Shown: in pieces, positions 42,774-51,797 of the stretch
Numbering within the stretch: the stretch's first letter is position 1
Layout of the letters: each line of letters opens with the position of its first letter
Assembly (NCBI GenBank): GCA_900555035.1
Contig: USJX01000005.1
Coordinates: forward strand, 1 to 62,562
Source of the DNA: an uncultured Prevotella sp.
Lineage (GTDB): Bacteria; Bacteroidota; Bacteroidia; Bacteroidales; Bacteroidaceae
DNA: 62,562 bases
Reading direction: 5' to 3'
Position numbers and translations under genes: made by a program
Notes under the pieces: model-generated
Database searches by the model: none
The model's input: the letters and a program-made list of their open reading frames with translations, nothing else
What the model was told of the DNA's origin: nothing

Positions 42774-44531
42774 TTAGTCTTTCAAATCAAGCTTAATTTC
42801 CAACTCATCGAGCTGCTTTGGATCCAACTCTGATGGAGCATCAAGCATCACGTCACGACCTGAATTGTTCTTAGGGAATGCGATGCAATCACGAATACTG
42901 TCGAGACCTGCCATGATGCTGACGAAACGATCAAGACCGAAAGCAAGACCTGCGTGAGGTGGTGCTCCATACTTGAAGGCATTCATCAGGAAGCCAAACT
43001 GAGCCTCAGCACGTTCTGGAGTGAAGCCGAGAACCTCGAACATCTTCTCCTGCAACTGAGTGTCGTGAATACGGAGTGAACCTCCACCCACTTCGATACC
43101 ATTGCAAACAAAGTCGTATGCCTTGGCGCGAACCTGCTCAGGATGCTCGTCGAGCAATGGGATATCGTCTGGATTAGGCATGGTGAACGGATGGTGTGTA
43201 GCCATCAGGCGCTGCTCCTCATCGCTCCACTCGAAGAGAGGGAAGTCAATAATCCAAAGGCACTTGAACACGTTCTTGTCGCGCAAGCCGAGGCGGTCAC
43301 CCATCTCAAGACGCAAAGAGCAAAGCTGAATACGTGTCTTGTTAGCGTTGTCACCACTCAAAATCAATACGAGGTCGCCATCCTTGGCACCCATCACTGT
43401 CTTGATTTCTGCGAGTTCCTCTGGAGAGTAGAACTTGTCGATGCTACTCTTCACGGTGCCGTCAGCATTGTACTTGATATATACCAATCCCTTGGCACCT
43501 ACCTGTGGACGCTTCACGAAATCGGTCAACTCGTTCAACTGCTTGCGGCTATAATCAGCGCAACCAGGCACACAGATACCACCGATATACTTAGCCTCAT
43601 CGAATACAGAGAAGTTGCCCTTGCCTGCGAAGGCATCCTTCAACTCTACGAACTCCATACCGAAACGCAAGTCTGGCTTATCACTACCGAAACGGCGCAT
43701 AGCCTCATGCCATGTCATCTGCTCCAGCTTAGGAAGCTCTACGCCACGAATCTCCTTGAACAAGTGGCGAGCCATCTCCTCGAAGAGGTTGATAACATCA
43801 TCCTGATCTACGAAACTCATCTCGCAGTCAATCTGAGTAAACTCAGGCTGGCGGTCGGCGCGGAGGTCCTCATCGCGGAAGCACTTTGCTATCTGGAAGT
43901 AACGGTCGAAACCTGCTACCATCAAGAGCTGCTTCAAAGTCTGAGGACTCTGAGGAAGTGCGTAGAACTGACCTGGGTTCATACGAGATGGAACCACGAA
44001 GTCGCGGGCACCCTCTGGAGTACTACCGATGAGGATAGGAGTCTCCACCTCCATGAAGTTCTGAGCATCGAGGAAGTTGCGAATCAAGATACACATACGG
44101 TGGCGCAACTCCAGGTTCTTGCGCACAGCAGGGCGGCGCAAGTCGAGATAACGATATTTCATGCGAATATCGTCACCGCCATCGGTGTTGTCCTCGATAG
44201 TAAAAGGAGGAGTCTGGCTCTGAGAAAGCACATTAAGCTCCTTTACCAGGATTTCGATATCGCCAGTATCCATCTTAGGATTCTTGCTCTGTCGCTCGCT
44301 TACCACACCCTTAATCTGGATGCAATACTCACGACCCAGCTTGTTGGCAGCATCACACAAATCCTTATCATCGGCCTCATTGAAGACCAACTGTGTGATA
44401 CCATAACGGTCGCGCAAGTCAACGAATGTCATACCACCCATTTTCCTTGAGCGCTGTACCCATCCGGCAAGTGTCACTTCCTTGCCAGCATCAGAGAGAC
44501 GTAACTCTCCACATGTATTACTTCTGTACAT
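42774..44531 (-). CDS. aspS: Aspartyl-tRNA synthetase
   Basis: AspRS loads tRNA(Asp). It has the N-terminal anticodon-binding barrel (VTLAGWVQRSRKMGGMTFVD), class II motif 2 (CFRDEDLRADRQPEFTQIDC), the bacterial insertion (GAD-type, about residues 285-420) and motif 3 (GLAFGLDRFVSIMAGLDSIR). 585 residues matches the bacterial form. The promoter at 44566-44596 is an exact match. Whether it is the Asp-only or the Asp/Asn form cannot be told here. Confidence 0.96.
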   Translation of the reverse strand: MYRSNTCGELRLSDAGKEVTLAGWVQRSRKMGGMTFVDLRDRYGITQLVFNEADDKDLCDAANKLGREYCIQIKGVVSERQSKNPKMDTGDIEILVKELNVLSQSQTPPFTIEDNTDGGDDIRMKYRYLDLRRPAVRKNLELRHRMCILIRNFLDAQNFMEVETPILIGSTPEGARDFVVPSRMNPGQFYALPQSPQTLKQLLMVAGFDRYFQIAKCFRDEDLRADRQPEFTQIDCEMSFVDQDDVINLFEEMARHLFKEIRGVELPKLEQMTWHEAMRRFGSDKPDLRFGMEFVELKDAFAGKGNFSVFDEAKYIGGICVPGCADYSRKQLNELTDFVKRPQVGAKGLVYIKYNADGTVKSSIDKFYSPEELAEIKTVMGAKDGDLVLILSGDNANKTRIQLCSLRLEMGDRLGLRDKNVFKCLWIIDFPLFEWSDEEQRLMATHHPFTMPNPDDIPLLDEHPEQVRAKAYDFVCNGIEVGGGSLRIHDTQLQEKMFEVLGFTPERAEAQFGFLMNAFKYGAPPHAGLAFGLDRFVSIMAGLDSIRDCIAFPKNNSGRDVMLDAPSELDPKQLDELEIKLDLKD

Positions 44532-44565
44532 ACCTTATTATATTATATAATTTATTTCCAATTTG

Positions 44566-44596
44566 CAAAGTTACGATAAATAAAGGAAATAACAAA
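44566..44596 (-). promoter_or_regulatory. aspS promoter
   Basis: Minus-strand TTTG (44596-44593), 19 nt, TAACTTTG (44573-44566). The -33 box lies in the T-rich tail of the terminator just upstream. Confidence 0.75.
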
Positions 44597-44598
44597 AT

Positions 44599-44642
44599 AA
44601 AATCGCAAAAATGTTACATAAATAACATCTTTGCGATTTTTT
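44599..44642. terminator. Terminator of the ECF-sigma cluster
   Basis: AAAATCGCAAA and ATGTTA pair with TAACAT and TTTGCGATTTT around a short loop, with A/T tracts on both sides. It ends the minus-strand cluster 45214-44744 just before the aspS promoter. Confidence 0.8.
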
Positions 44643-44743
44643 AAGCGGCAATAGGGCTAGAATTCAGCCCATCACCTGCTATATTTCATGTCTTGAAAGC
44701 AAGTAGCTTTCACTTACAATTCTTTTATCTATTGGCTTTTCTT

Positions 44744-45214
44744 TTATCTATTGGCTTTCTTGAAAGCCTGACGATGGAACTGCTCCTCTGCCTTGATGAT
44801 GCGAAGCACCTTACTGGCAGGCAGGATATACAGAAAGCGGGAATGATATTCCTGCTGCAACTGCTTCATCTCAATGTCCAGTTCGTCCTGTCGGCGGATA
44901 GCCTCCACGCAGGCACGTTCGTCTTTCGGGTTGACATAATGAAAGCGGCGCATTGCATCAAAGTGAGATCGCATTTTCTTCATCATCTGGCGATATACAG
45001 GAAAAAACCTGGCCGCCTCTCTTGGGGTAAGCCCGGCATGAGTGGTGATATACTGCTCCAATTCTGCCTCAAAGCGCTTCGGGTCAAACGGCGGGCGCTG
45101 CTTCTTGGCATTACCAGCCCATCCTTCCGTGCTCACCATGCTCAGCATGCTGAGCATTATCACCGACAGCAAAACCGCCAGTTTGCTTTTTATGAGTTGC
45201 TTCATCATTATCAT
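44744..45214 (-). CDS. Spy/CpxP-like periplasmic protein
   Basis: A signal peptide (LAVLLSVIMLSMLSMVS) is followed by a highly charged helical chain. FEAELEQYITTHAGLTPREA, then FFPVYRQMMKKM and a Gln/Glu-rich helix with ILPASKVLRIIKAEEQFHRQ, resembles periplasmic stress sensors/chaperones (Spy, heavy-metal resistance family). It is third after an ECF sigma factor and a membrane protein, a place typical for such proteins. 156 residues; the start may be any of three nearby ATGs. Confidence 0.65.
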   Translation of the reverse strand: MIMMKQLIKSKLAVLLSVIMLSMLSMVSTEGWAGNAKKQRPPFDPKRFEAELEQYITTHAGLTPREAARFFPVYRQMMKKMRSHFDAMRRFHYVNPKDERACVEAIRRQDELDIEMKQLQQEYHSRFLYILPASKVLRIIKAEEQFHRQAFKKANR

Positions 45215-45279
45215 GCTTCTTTATTTGCTTTATTTTGCTTCTTATTTATGTTTACTACTCTTGATTTCTACCACAAGCT

Positions 45280-45687
45280 CTAGTTCTCTGCCACGAGCTG
45301 CGCATAGAAATCCTGACTATCCATCATGGCATAGTCTGCCATCTGGTCAAAACTATCATCCCCGCTACTGTAAGTAGCTTGGAATCCTGCAGAATGAGCC
45401 ATCTGCACATCCCCCTTTGCAGAATGCTGCAAAGCTACCATCACTCCACCTCCCAGCAAAACCACCGCTGCAGCAACAGCCGCTGCAACCTTGGCTATAG
45501 CCAATCGATTCCACAGGGAAACCTTCATAGCCTTTCGAGGAGCAGAAGGAGCCATCGGCTCAACAGCTTTCTGTTCTGGAATCTGCGCCATTATCTGGTC
45601 TGCCAACTGGTCGAAATACCCAGCAGGTACCTGGAAATGGTTGCCATTGCCAAAAGTATCTTTTATTTTTTTCTCTTCCTTCATCAT
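45280..45687 (-). CDS. Single-pass membrane protein, candidate anti-sigma factor
   Basis: The 135-residue protein begins with a soluble part (KIKDTFGNGNHFQVPAGYFD, QLADQIMAQIPEQ), passes one membrane helix (IAKVAAAVAAAVVLLGGGVM, near residue 75), and ends with an acidic periplasmic tail. The FxVPxGYF segment is common in small Bacteroidetes proteins that follow ECF sigma genes. Binding to the sigma factor is inferred from order only; no classical zinc-type anti-sigma motif is visible. Confidence 0.6.
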   Translation of the reverse strand: MMKEEKKIKDTFGNGNHFQVPAGYFDQLADQIMAQIPEQKAVEPMAPSAPRKAMKVSLWNRLAIAKVAAAVAAAVVLLGGGVMVALQHSAKGDVQMAHSAGFQATYSSGDDSFDQMADYAMMDSQDFYAQLVAEN

Positions 45688-45764
45688 ATCAATATCCCTT
45701 TCTTTATATTTTAGAGATGCTTTATATTAATAAAGACGAAACCGCACACAAAAGGTTTAATCTT

Positions 45765-46316
45765 TTATTCACCCAAATGCAAATATTCTGTTATTTTCTT
45801 CACTGCCAGGTGATAAGACGCCTTAAGCGCACCCTCGCTGGTATCTAATATCTTACTGATTTCCGAATATTTCAGTTCATCGAAATACTTCAATGTAAAC
45901 ACCGTGCGCTGCACTTCAGGCAGCCTTGCCACAGCCTCCTGCAACCGGGCTTGCGCCTCATCCCCATCAAAGTAATCATCGCCCATCAGCCGGGCAGCCA
46001 CGCCCGGTTCATCCTCCGTACTTACAGTAGCAGAGTTCACGTTCTTCTGCCGCCGCACAAAGTCGAGAGCCTCATTGATGGCAATGCGATAGAGCCATGT
46101 GGAAAGCGCCGACTTTCCCTGAAAGGTATCCAGATTGTTCCAAATCTTAAGAAAGGCATTTTGCAACACATCGTTGGCATCTTCATGGTTCAGCACGATA
46201 CGACGCACCTTCCAGTAAAGCGGTTCGCTATACTGCCTTACCAGCACAGCGAATCCTTCCCGCCTTGTGTGCGGGTCTTGGAGCATATCTATCATTTCCT
46301 TATCACTGAATTCCAT
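45765..46316 (-). CDS. ECF-type RNA polymerase sigma factor
   Basis: The 183-residue protein has only regions 2 and 4, as ECF factors do. Region 2: FAVLVRQYSEPLYWKVRRIV, NHEDANDVLQNAFLKIWNNL and LSTWLYRIAINEALDFVRRQ. Region 4: LPEVQRTVFTLKYFDELKYS, then EISKILDTSEGALKASYHLA. It heads a set of three minus-strand genes ending with a Spy-like protein, suggesting an envelope-stress regulator. The L,D-transpeptidase gene ends 41 bases upstream and may belong to the same transcript. Confidence 0.92.
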   Translation of the reverse strand: MEFSDKEMIDMLQDPHTRREGFAVLVRQYSEPLYWKVRRIVLNHEDANDVLQNAFLKIWNNLDTFQGKSALSTWLYRIAINEALDFVRRQKNVNSATVSTEDEPGVAARLMGDDYFDGDEAQARLQEAVARLPEVQRTVFTLKYFDELKYSEISKILDTSEGALKASYHLAVKKITEYLHLGE

Positions 46317-46357
46317 ATCATTATATGACCTTAATTGATGTATTACTAAAAATTTCC

Positions 46358-47941
46358 CTAAAGATATTTCTTCAACACGGCATATATCACCTCGTCGAAT
46401 CCATATACATCGGGATAGTTAGCCATTCCTCCAGCAAACGGATAGAGCGTGTAATAGGTAATGAAAAGCGGAACCTGCGGCTCTACCTTCACCGAGCCCA
46501 CCACCTTGCTGCGAATGTTGAGCGAGTCGGCAGTCATGGAGTATTCGATGCGCCCCAAGAGTTTCTCGTTCTTATCTTTCAGCAGGAACTTGGCCAACTC
46601 AAAAGGTTTCTCCACTCTCACGCAGCCATGCGAAACGCCACGATCTTCTTTTTCAAATACGCCTCTGCTAGATGTATCATGCAGATAGACAGAGAAGTTG
46701 TTATCGAAGCGGAAGATAATTCTACCCAAAGCGTTGCCTTTTCCACCACGCTGCACTACGCCGTATTTGCCAGAAGCAAGCATGCTTCGACTAACCCTTG
46801 CCGGATCTACCTCCTTGCCCGTGGCACGATCGGAGACATAATAGTTGCGAGACCTGAAGTAGCCCACGTTTCCGGCATGATGCACCATATCCTTGATGAT
46901 GATGCTGCGAGGAACAAACCATTTCGGGTTCAAGTCCATCCGCTTGAAATAGCTGGTAAGCAATGGTGTCTTGGTCTTGGTTGATCCGCAGCCGATGCGC
47001 ATGGAAAGGGTATCCTGATGGTCGATGGCGAAGAGATGGTAAGACGGGATATTGACCAACACATACTTCTGATGCTTCTCCGGACTATCCGCCTGTCGCC
47101 AACGGCAACGTTCCATATTCACCAAAATCTTGGTTCTCATGGCTTTGCCCAACCCTGGCGCTTGCAGTTTTGCCTTCAACTGCTCATAAAAAGCAGACTT
47201 TGGCTGCACGTCACGCAGAAAAGCCGACAAAGGACTGACTACCCCACTCTGTCTGTCATCACCTTCTTCTGCTTCTTCCCCGTCATTGCTTCTGCCACTT
47301 TTAACAATCTGCTGCAGGGCAAGATGATAGAAATGGTCGCTGGCATGATCTATCTTCACATCATAGAGTCCACGGAATCTCACGGGACGCTTGATGGAAT
47401 CATATGGATTAGGGGCGATGCTGTCAAGACGGTTCAGAACAAAAGTAGGATTCACGTAACCGAAACGCTGCCCACCCACATAGCGCAGGTATGATTTGGT
47501 GAGCCTGTATTCCAGCCTAGCCAGCACATGGTTTGCGTCCTCAGTTCCCTCGCCCAACTGCAAGTCACGAAGACGCTGCAGGTCGGTCTCTATGTTTTTT
47601 ACATAGAAATGCTTCGGATTGAAACCCATATCGCCCACCTTCTGCAGATAAGCAAGCAAGGTGTCAGCACGCTGGTCCACCCCATGCCTGTCTATCCAAA
47701 GGAAGCCACCTCTGTTACTATAATATCTTTTGGTATGCTGGTCGGCAACAGTAGAGCCACCGTCATTGCGCATCAAACTGTCCATCAGCTCCCTAATCAT
47801 TCTAGAGTTGATGGCATAGTTTGGGTTACGCATGTTCTGATAGTATTCTAACGATAATCCTACATTGCTATTGGGTTCATGCTCCTTGCATGACAACAGA
47901 GTCATACATAGCAATGCAGGGATAATCTTTAATAGTTTCAC
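46358..47941 (-). CDS. L,D-transpeptidase, YcbB/YkuD type
   Basis: These enzymes make 3-3 cross-links in peptidoglycan or attach proteins to it. The protein is a likely lipoprotein (MKLLKIIPALLCMTLLSC). A scaffold domain of YcbB type fills the middle, with VLVNIPSYHLFAIDHQDTLS opening the catalytic domain; SHGCVRVEKPFELAKFLL contains the active-site Cys and the Arg/His residues. 527 residues fits the large YcbB-like form rather than small YkuD enzymes. It probably works in the periplasm. Confidence 0.9.
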   Translation of the reverse strand: MKLLKIIPALLCMTLLSCKEHEPNSNVGLSLEYYQNMRNPNYAINSRMIRELMDSLMRNDGGSTVADQHTKRYYSNRGGFLWIDRHGVDQRADTLLAYLQKVGDMGFNPKHFYVKNIETDLQRLRDLQLGEGTEDANHVLARLEYRLTKSYLRYVGGQRFGYVNPTFVLNRLDSIAPNPYDSIKRPVRFRGLYDVKIDHASDHFYHLALQQIVKSGRSNDGEEAEEGDDRQSGVVSPLSAFLRDVQPKSAFYEQLKAKLQAPGLGKAMRTKILVNMERCRWRQADSPEKHQKYVLVNIPSYHLFAIDHQDTLSMRIGCGSTKTKTPLLTSYFKRMDLNPKWFVPRSIIIKDMVHHAGNVGYFRSRNYYVSDRATGKEVDPARVSRSMLASGKYGVVQRGGKGNALGRIIFRFDNNFSVYLHDTSSRGVFEKEDRGVSHGCVRVEKPFELAKFLLKDKNEKLLGRIEYSMTADSLNIRSKVVGSVKVEPQVPLFITYYTLYPFAGGMANYPDVYGFDEVIYAVLKKYL

Positions 47942-48029
47942 TTTTGATGTATTACTATTTAGGGTAAACGTTCAGTTACTTAAGAAAAGTTACCTATCAT
48001 AGAACAGGTAATGCCTATACGGGCAAAGC

Positions 48030-48347
48030 CTATCGCCTAACGGTAATCTTACGGGTAAACGAAGGTCCTACCTTAATAATATATACACCATCTGGCAGAG
48101 CAAGGCTGATGCGTTTATCAACCCCATCCACCCTAAATGATTTCACGGCGATGCCTGCCAAGTTATAGATGGTAACCACCTGATTTCCGGCACCCGTGAT
48201 GTGCATCACCCCGTTGCTATACGTAAGCGTGATGTCCTGCACATCCATATCTATCAACTCCACGGCACTGTTAGCAGCCATGGTTGTTGCTGGCATTGCG
48301 AGCATCATGCCCGCAACAGTTATGATGGTAAATAGCGTTTTCTTCAT
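48030..48347 (-). CDS. Small secreted protein with T9SS-type sorting domain
   Basis: A signal peptide (MKKTLFTIITVAGMMLAMPA, cut after MAA) is followed directly by about 80 residues that look like a type IX secretion C-terminal sorting domain: VVTIYNLAGIAVKSF, LALPDGVYIIKVG, and a final RKITVRR. Such a domain normally follows a large passenger; here there is almost none (about 25 residues). 105 residues. It could be a decoy, a remnant, or a small surface peptide. It lies 88 bases upstream of the L,D-transpeptidase gene. Confidence 0.6.
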   Translation of the reverse strand: MKKTLFTIITVAGMMLAMPATTMAANSAVELIDMDVQDITLTYSNGVMHITGAGNQVVTIYNLAGIAVKSFRVDGVDKRISLALPDGVYIIKVGPSFTRKITVRR

Positions 48348-48387
48348 ATCGTTGCTGTTTTCGTTAAAATACTTTTTGCAAAGATAT

Positions 48388-48437
48388 AAAAAAAGAAGGA
48401 ACCCACCACCTTTTTCGGCAGAAAGTTCCTCCTTTTT
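48388..48437 (-). terminator. galE terminator
   Basis: On the minus strand AAAAAGGAGGAAC pairs with GTTCCTTCTTTT across a 22-nt loop and runs into a T tract. A TATCTTTG -7 element for the next gene (48386-48379) follows at once. Confidence 0.65.
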
Positions 48438-48457
48438 AAGAATATTTAATCTATGTA

Positions 48458-49495
48458 TTACATGATTCCGTCAGCGCGGAGCTTCTCCTGCCACTTCCAG
48501 GCAGATGCAAGCACGTCAGAAAGGTTAGCCTCAGCCTTCCAGCCGAGCACCTTGTTAGCCTTGGTGCAGTCGCCCCAGATCTTCTCGATATCACCCTCAC
48601 GACGAGGACCATACTTCCAGTTCAATTTCACGCCAGTAGCCTTCTCGAAGGTCTCAACGATTTCGAGAGTTGAGTTACCATTACCTGTACCAATGTTGAA
48701 GTACTCAATAGGCTCAGTCTCCTTGTCGAGCACACGGGCCATAGCGCAAACATGAGCCTTGGCAAGGTCAACTACATAGATGTAGTCGCGGATGCAGGTT
48801 CCATCAGGAGTATCGTAGTCGTTACCGAAGATGGTAAGCTCCTTGCGGATACCCATGGCTGTCTGTGTTACATAAGGAATCAGGTTGTTTGGCACGCCAT
48901 TAGGCAACTCACCGATTTCTGCAGATGGATGCGCACCAATCGGGTTGAAGTATCTCAACACGATGCTCTTGATGTTAGCGCCGCTATGAATGTAGTCAGC
49001 GATAATCTGCTCGTTGATTTCCTTGGTGTTACCATAAGGAGAAGTAGCCTTCTGGTGAGGAGCATCCTCTGTAACAGGCAAGTTCTCTGGCTTTGGCTGA
49101 CCGTAAACGGTGCAGGAAGAAGAGAAGATGATACCCTTTACATTATACTGTGGCATGAGCTCAAGAAGGTTGATGAGCGAAACCAGGTTGTTGCGATAGT
49201 ACAGCAAAGGCTTCTGCACGCTCTCGCCCACTGCCTTGCTGGCAGCGAAGTGGATGATACCCTCGATAGCTGGATACTTCTTGAACACAGCCTCTGTTGC
49301 AGCCTTGTCGCGCAAATCCACCTGCTCAAAAGCTGGGCGAATGCCTGTGATTTTCTCGATACCATCGAGCACCTCAATCTTAGAGTTAGAGAGGTCATCT
49401 ACGATTACTACGTTGTAGCCTGCCTGCTGCAACTCTACTGTGGTATGGCTACCGATGAAGCCTGTACCGCCTGTTACCAAAATTGTCTGTTTCAT
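48458..49495 (-). CDS. galE: UDP-glucose 4-epimerase
   Basis: GalE interconverts UDP-glucose and UDP-galactose. The NAD-binding Rossmann motif is VTGGTGFIGSHTTVEL; SSSCTVYGQP and the YGNTKEINEQ (Tyr-x3-Lys) catalytic residues are intact, as are NPIGAHPSAEIGE and GTCIRDYIYVVDLAKAH. 345 residues is the usual length. It has an exact-type promoter on the minus strand and is a single gene between divergent fbp and its terminator. No other Leloir genes are adjacent. Confidence 0.95.
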   Translation of the reverse strand: MKQTILVTGGTGFIGSHTTVELQQAGYNVVIVDDLSNSKIEVLDGIEKITGIRPAFEQVDLRDKAATEAVFKKYPAIEGIIHFAASKAVGESVQKPLLYYRNNLVSLINLLELMPQYNVKGIIFSSSCTVYGQPKPENLPVTEDAPHQKATSPYGNTKEINEQIIADYIHSGANIKSIVLRYFNPIGAHPSAEIGELPNGVPNNLIPYVTQTAMGIRKELTIFGNDYDTPDGTCIRDYIYVVDLAKAHVCAMARVLDKETEPIEYFNIGTGNGNSTLEIVETFEKATGVKLNWKYGPRREGDIEKIWGDCTKANKVLGWKAEANLSDVLASAWKWQEKLRADGIM

Positions 49496-49554
49496 TATTG
49501 TTAGCTTTATTGAAAAGTTGATATTTCTATTAACTAGAATCTGTATTTCGAATG

Positions 49555-49585
49555 CAAAAGTACTGCAAAAATATGAAACTACAAA
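49555..49585 (-). promoter_or_regulatory. galE promoter
   Basis: Minus-strand TTTG (49585-49582), 19 nt, TACTTTTG (49562-49555). It lies 60 bases before the start codon. Confidence 0.7.
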
Positions 49586-49636
49586 ATAAAAACGAAAAAA
49601 TATCTCTACAAATTCTTTATTTTCAAGAATTAGCTG

Positions 49637-49644
49637 TAACTTTG
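49637..49644 (+). promoter_or_regulatory. -7 element for fbp
   Basis: TAACTTTG matches the -7 consensus, 47 bases before the fbp start. No clear TTTG stands at -33. Confidence 0.45.
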
Positions 49645-49691
49645 CACTTGAAATGATTCAAAATATTATCAACTAACGCAAAAAGGAATTT

Positions 49692-51686
49692 ATGGTAGCA
49701 AAACATTATGACATAAATCATGACATGCGATACTTGCAGCTCCTGGCCCAGTCGTTCCCTACGGTGGCCGAGGCCAGTACGGAGATCATCAACCTGCAAG
49801 CCATCCTTAACCTCCCTAAGGGCACGGAGCACTTCCTTGCCGATATCCATGGTGAGTATGAGGCATTCCTCCACGTATTGAAGAACGCATCAGGAAATAT
49901 CAAGCGCAAGGTGAACGAACTCTTCGGAAACACCCTGCGCGACCAAGACAAGCGTGAACTCTGCACCCTCATCTATTATCCCGAGCAGATGCTGGAACAG
50001 GTGAAGCTGAGAGAGACTGACATCAACGACTGGTATCACATCACGCTGCATCATCTCGTGGCCGTATGCCGAGACGTATCGAGCAAATATACCCGCTCCA
50101 AGGTGCGCAAGTCGTTGCCATGCGACTTCTCGTACATCATCCAGGAACTCCTGCATGAACATACCGAAGACCATGACAAGGCGGCATACGTCAACGTCAT
50201 CGTAGATACCATCATCAGCACAGGCCGTGCCGACGACTTCATTGTGGCCATCGCCAACGTCATCCAGCGCCTTGCCATCGACCAACTCCATATCCTGGGC
50301 GACATCTACGACCGCGGTCCTGGTGCCCACATCATCCTCGACAAGATGCGCCACTATCACAGCTGGGACATGCAGTGGGGTAACCACGATGTGCTCTGGA
50401 TGGGAGCTGCTGCCGGCAACGATGCCTGCATCTGCAACGTAATCCGCCTCTCGCTGCGCTATGCCAACCTGGCCACCCTGGAAGAAGGATACGGCATCAA
50501 CCTCATCCCGCTTGCCACCTTTGCGATGGATACCTACGGCGACGACCCTTGCGAGGAGTTCAAGCCTAAAATGTCGGGCGGTGCTGCTGCCATGGACGAG
50601 AAGACACAGCGACTCACCTCGCTGATGCACAAGGCTATAGCCGTAATCCAGTTTAAGATAGAAAGTCAGCTCATCCAGAAGCACCCGGAATGGAAGATGG
50701 AAGGACGCCGTCTCTTTGAACAGGTGAACTACGAAAAGGGCACCGTAATGGTAGATGGCAAGGAGTACGAGATGACCTCCTGCAACTTCCCAACCATCGA
50801 CCCAAAACAGCCTAACAGGCTGAGCCCGGAGGAAGAACTGCTGATGCAGAAACTGCACCACTCTTTCAAGGTCTGCGAAAAACTGCACAAGCATATCCGC
50901 GTGATGCTTCAGCATGGTTGCATGTATGCCATCTTCAACAACAACCTGCTCTTCCACGCATCCTGCCCACTCAACGAAGACGGCACTTTGAAGGAAGTAG
51001 AACTCTGTCCGGGACAGAAGTATAGCGGAAAAGAACTGATGCACCATACGGGCATGCAGATTCGAACCGCCTTCCAGCAAGACAGCGACCCAGACGAGAA
51101 AGCCTACGCCATAGATTATTTCATCTATCTGTGGTGCGGTCCAGACAGTCCGCTCTTCGACAAGAGCAAGATGGCAACCTTTGAGCGTTACTTCATTGCC
51201 GACAAGGAGACCCACAAGGAAGAAAAGGGCTACTACTTCAAGTTGCGCGACAATGAAGAGGTGATAGATCACATTATGGATGCCTTCGGAGTGAAGGGCG
51301 AAAACCGCCATATCATCAATGGTCACGTGCCAGTGCGCACCCTGAAGGGCGAGAACCCGGTAAAGGCAAACGGTAAACTGATGGTCATCGACGGCGGTTT
51401 CTCCAAAGCCTATCACAACGAGACGGGCATTGCCGGCTACACGCTGGTATATCACTCGCGTGGTTTCCAACTGGTTCAGCACGAACCATTCACCAGTGCC
51501 GAAGATGCCATCAAGCGTGGTACCGACATCAAGAGCACCACTCAAATCGTGGAAATGTCAAACCGCCGCATGCTAGTGGCAGACACCGACATAGGTCAGG
51601 AATTGCGCAAGCAGGTTGAGGACCTTGAAGAACTTCTTTATGCCTTCCGACACGGATTCATCAAGGAGACGGAAAGAAAGAAGTAA
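49692..51686 (+). CDS. fbp: Fructose-1,6-bisphosphatase, class III
   Basis: This gluconeogenic enzyme removes the 1-phosphate from fructose-1,6-bisphosphate. The metallophosphatase motifs are clear: FLADIHGEYEAFLHVL (D-x-H), LGDIYDRGPGAH (GDxxDRG) and GNHDVLWMGAAAG (GNHD), with INGHVPVRTLKGENP and a late VIDGGFSKAYHNETGIAGYT. The large size (664 residues) distinguishes class III (Firmicutes and Bacteroidetes type) from classical FBPase. The 3' end is duplicated in a tandem repeat. Confidence 0.95.
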   Translation: MVAKHYDINHDMRYLQLLAQSFPTVAEASTEIINLQAILNLPKGTEHFLADIHGEYEAFLHVLKNASGNIKRKVNELFGNTLRDQDKRELCTLIYYPEQMLEQVKLRETDINDWYHITLHHLVAVCRDVSSKYTRSKVRKSLPCDFSYIIQELLHEHTEDHDKAAYVNVIVDTIISTGRADDFIVAIANVIQRLAIDQLHILGDIYDRGPGAHIILDKMRHYHSWDMQWGNHDVLWMGAAAGNDACICNVIRLSLRYANLATLEEGYGINLIPLATFAMDTYGDDPCEEFKPKMSGGAAAMDEKTQRLTSLMHKAIAVIQFKIESQLIQKHPEWKMEGRRLFEQVNYEKGTVMVDGKEYEMTSCNFPTIDPKQPNRLSPEEELLMQKLHHSFKVCEKLHKHIRVMLQHGCMYAIFNNNLLFHASCPLNEDGTLKEVELCPGQKYSGKELMHHTGMQIRTAFQQDSDPDEKAYAIDYFIYLWCGPDSPLFDKSKMATFERYFIADKETHKEEKGYYFKLRDNEEVIDHIMDAFGVKGENRHIINGHVPVRTLKGENPVKANGKLMVIDGGFSKAYHNETGIAGYTLVYHSRGFQLVQHEPFTSAEDAIKRGTDIKSTTQIVEMSNRRMLVADTDIGQELRKQVEDLEELLYAFRHGFIKETERKK

Positions 51687-51720
51687 AACAGATTTAAAGG
51701 AAGTAAAACAGATTAAATAG
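51681..51720. repeat. 20-bp tandem repeat across the fbp stop codon
   Basis: AAGTAAAACAGATTTAAAGG (51681-51700) is repeated as AAGTAAAACAGATTAAATAG (51701-51720). The stop codon TAA (51684-51686) is inside the first unit. Confidence 0.8.
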
Positions 51721-51760
51721 ATTTCGCAGGTAGCTTAGCTTATACTAAGCGCTTGCGAAA
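51721..51760. other. Hairpin after fbp, in the yhcH-like leader
   Basis: ATTTCGCAGGTAGCTTAG pairs, with mismatches, with CTAAGCGCTTGCGAAAT. No T tract follows. It may stabilise the 3' end of the fbp mRNA or fold in the leader of the next gene. Confidence 0.5.
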
Positions 51761-51797
51761 TTTCATAGAATACAAACAAATCAAAACTATCAGAAAA

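Noticed and set aside
43143..44450. Plus-strand 435-residue frame opposite aspS
   Set aside because: AspS motifs are intact on the minus strand; the plus frame has low-quality composition and no start signal.
49890..51545. Minus-strand 551-residue frame opposite fbp
   Set aside because: The class III FBPase frame has all metal-binding motifs; the reverse frame is a shadow.
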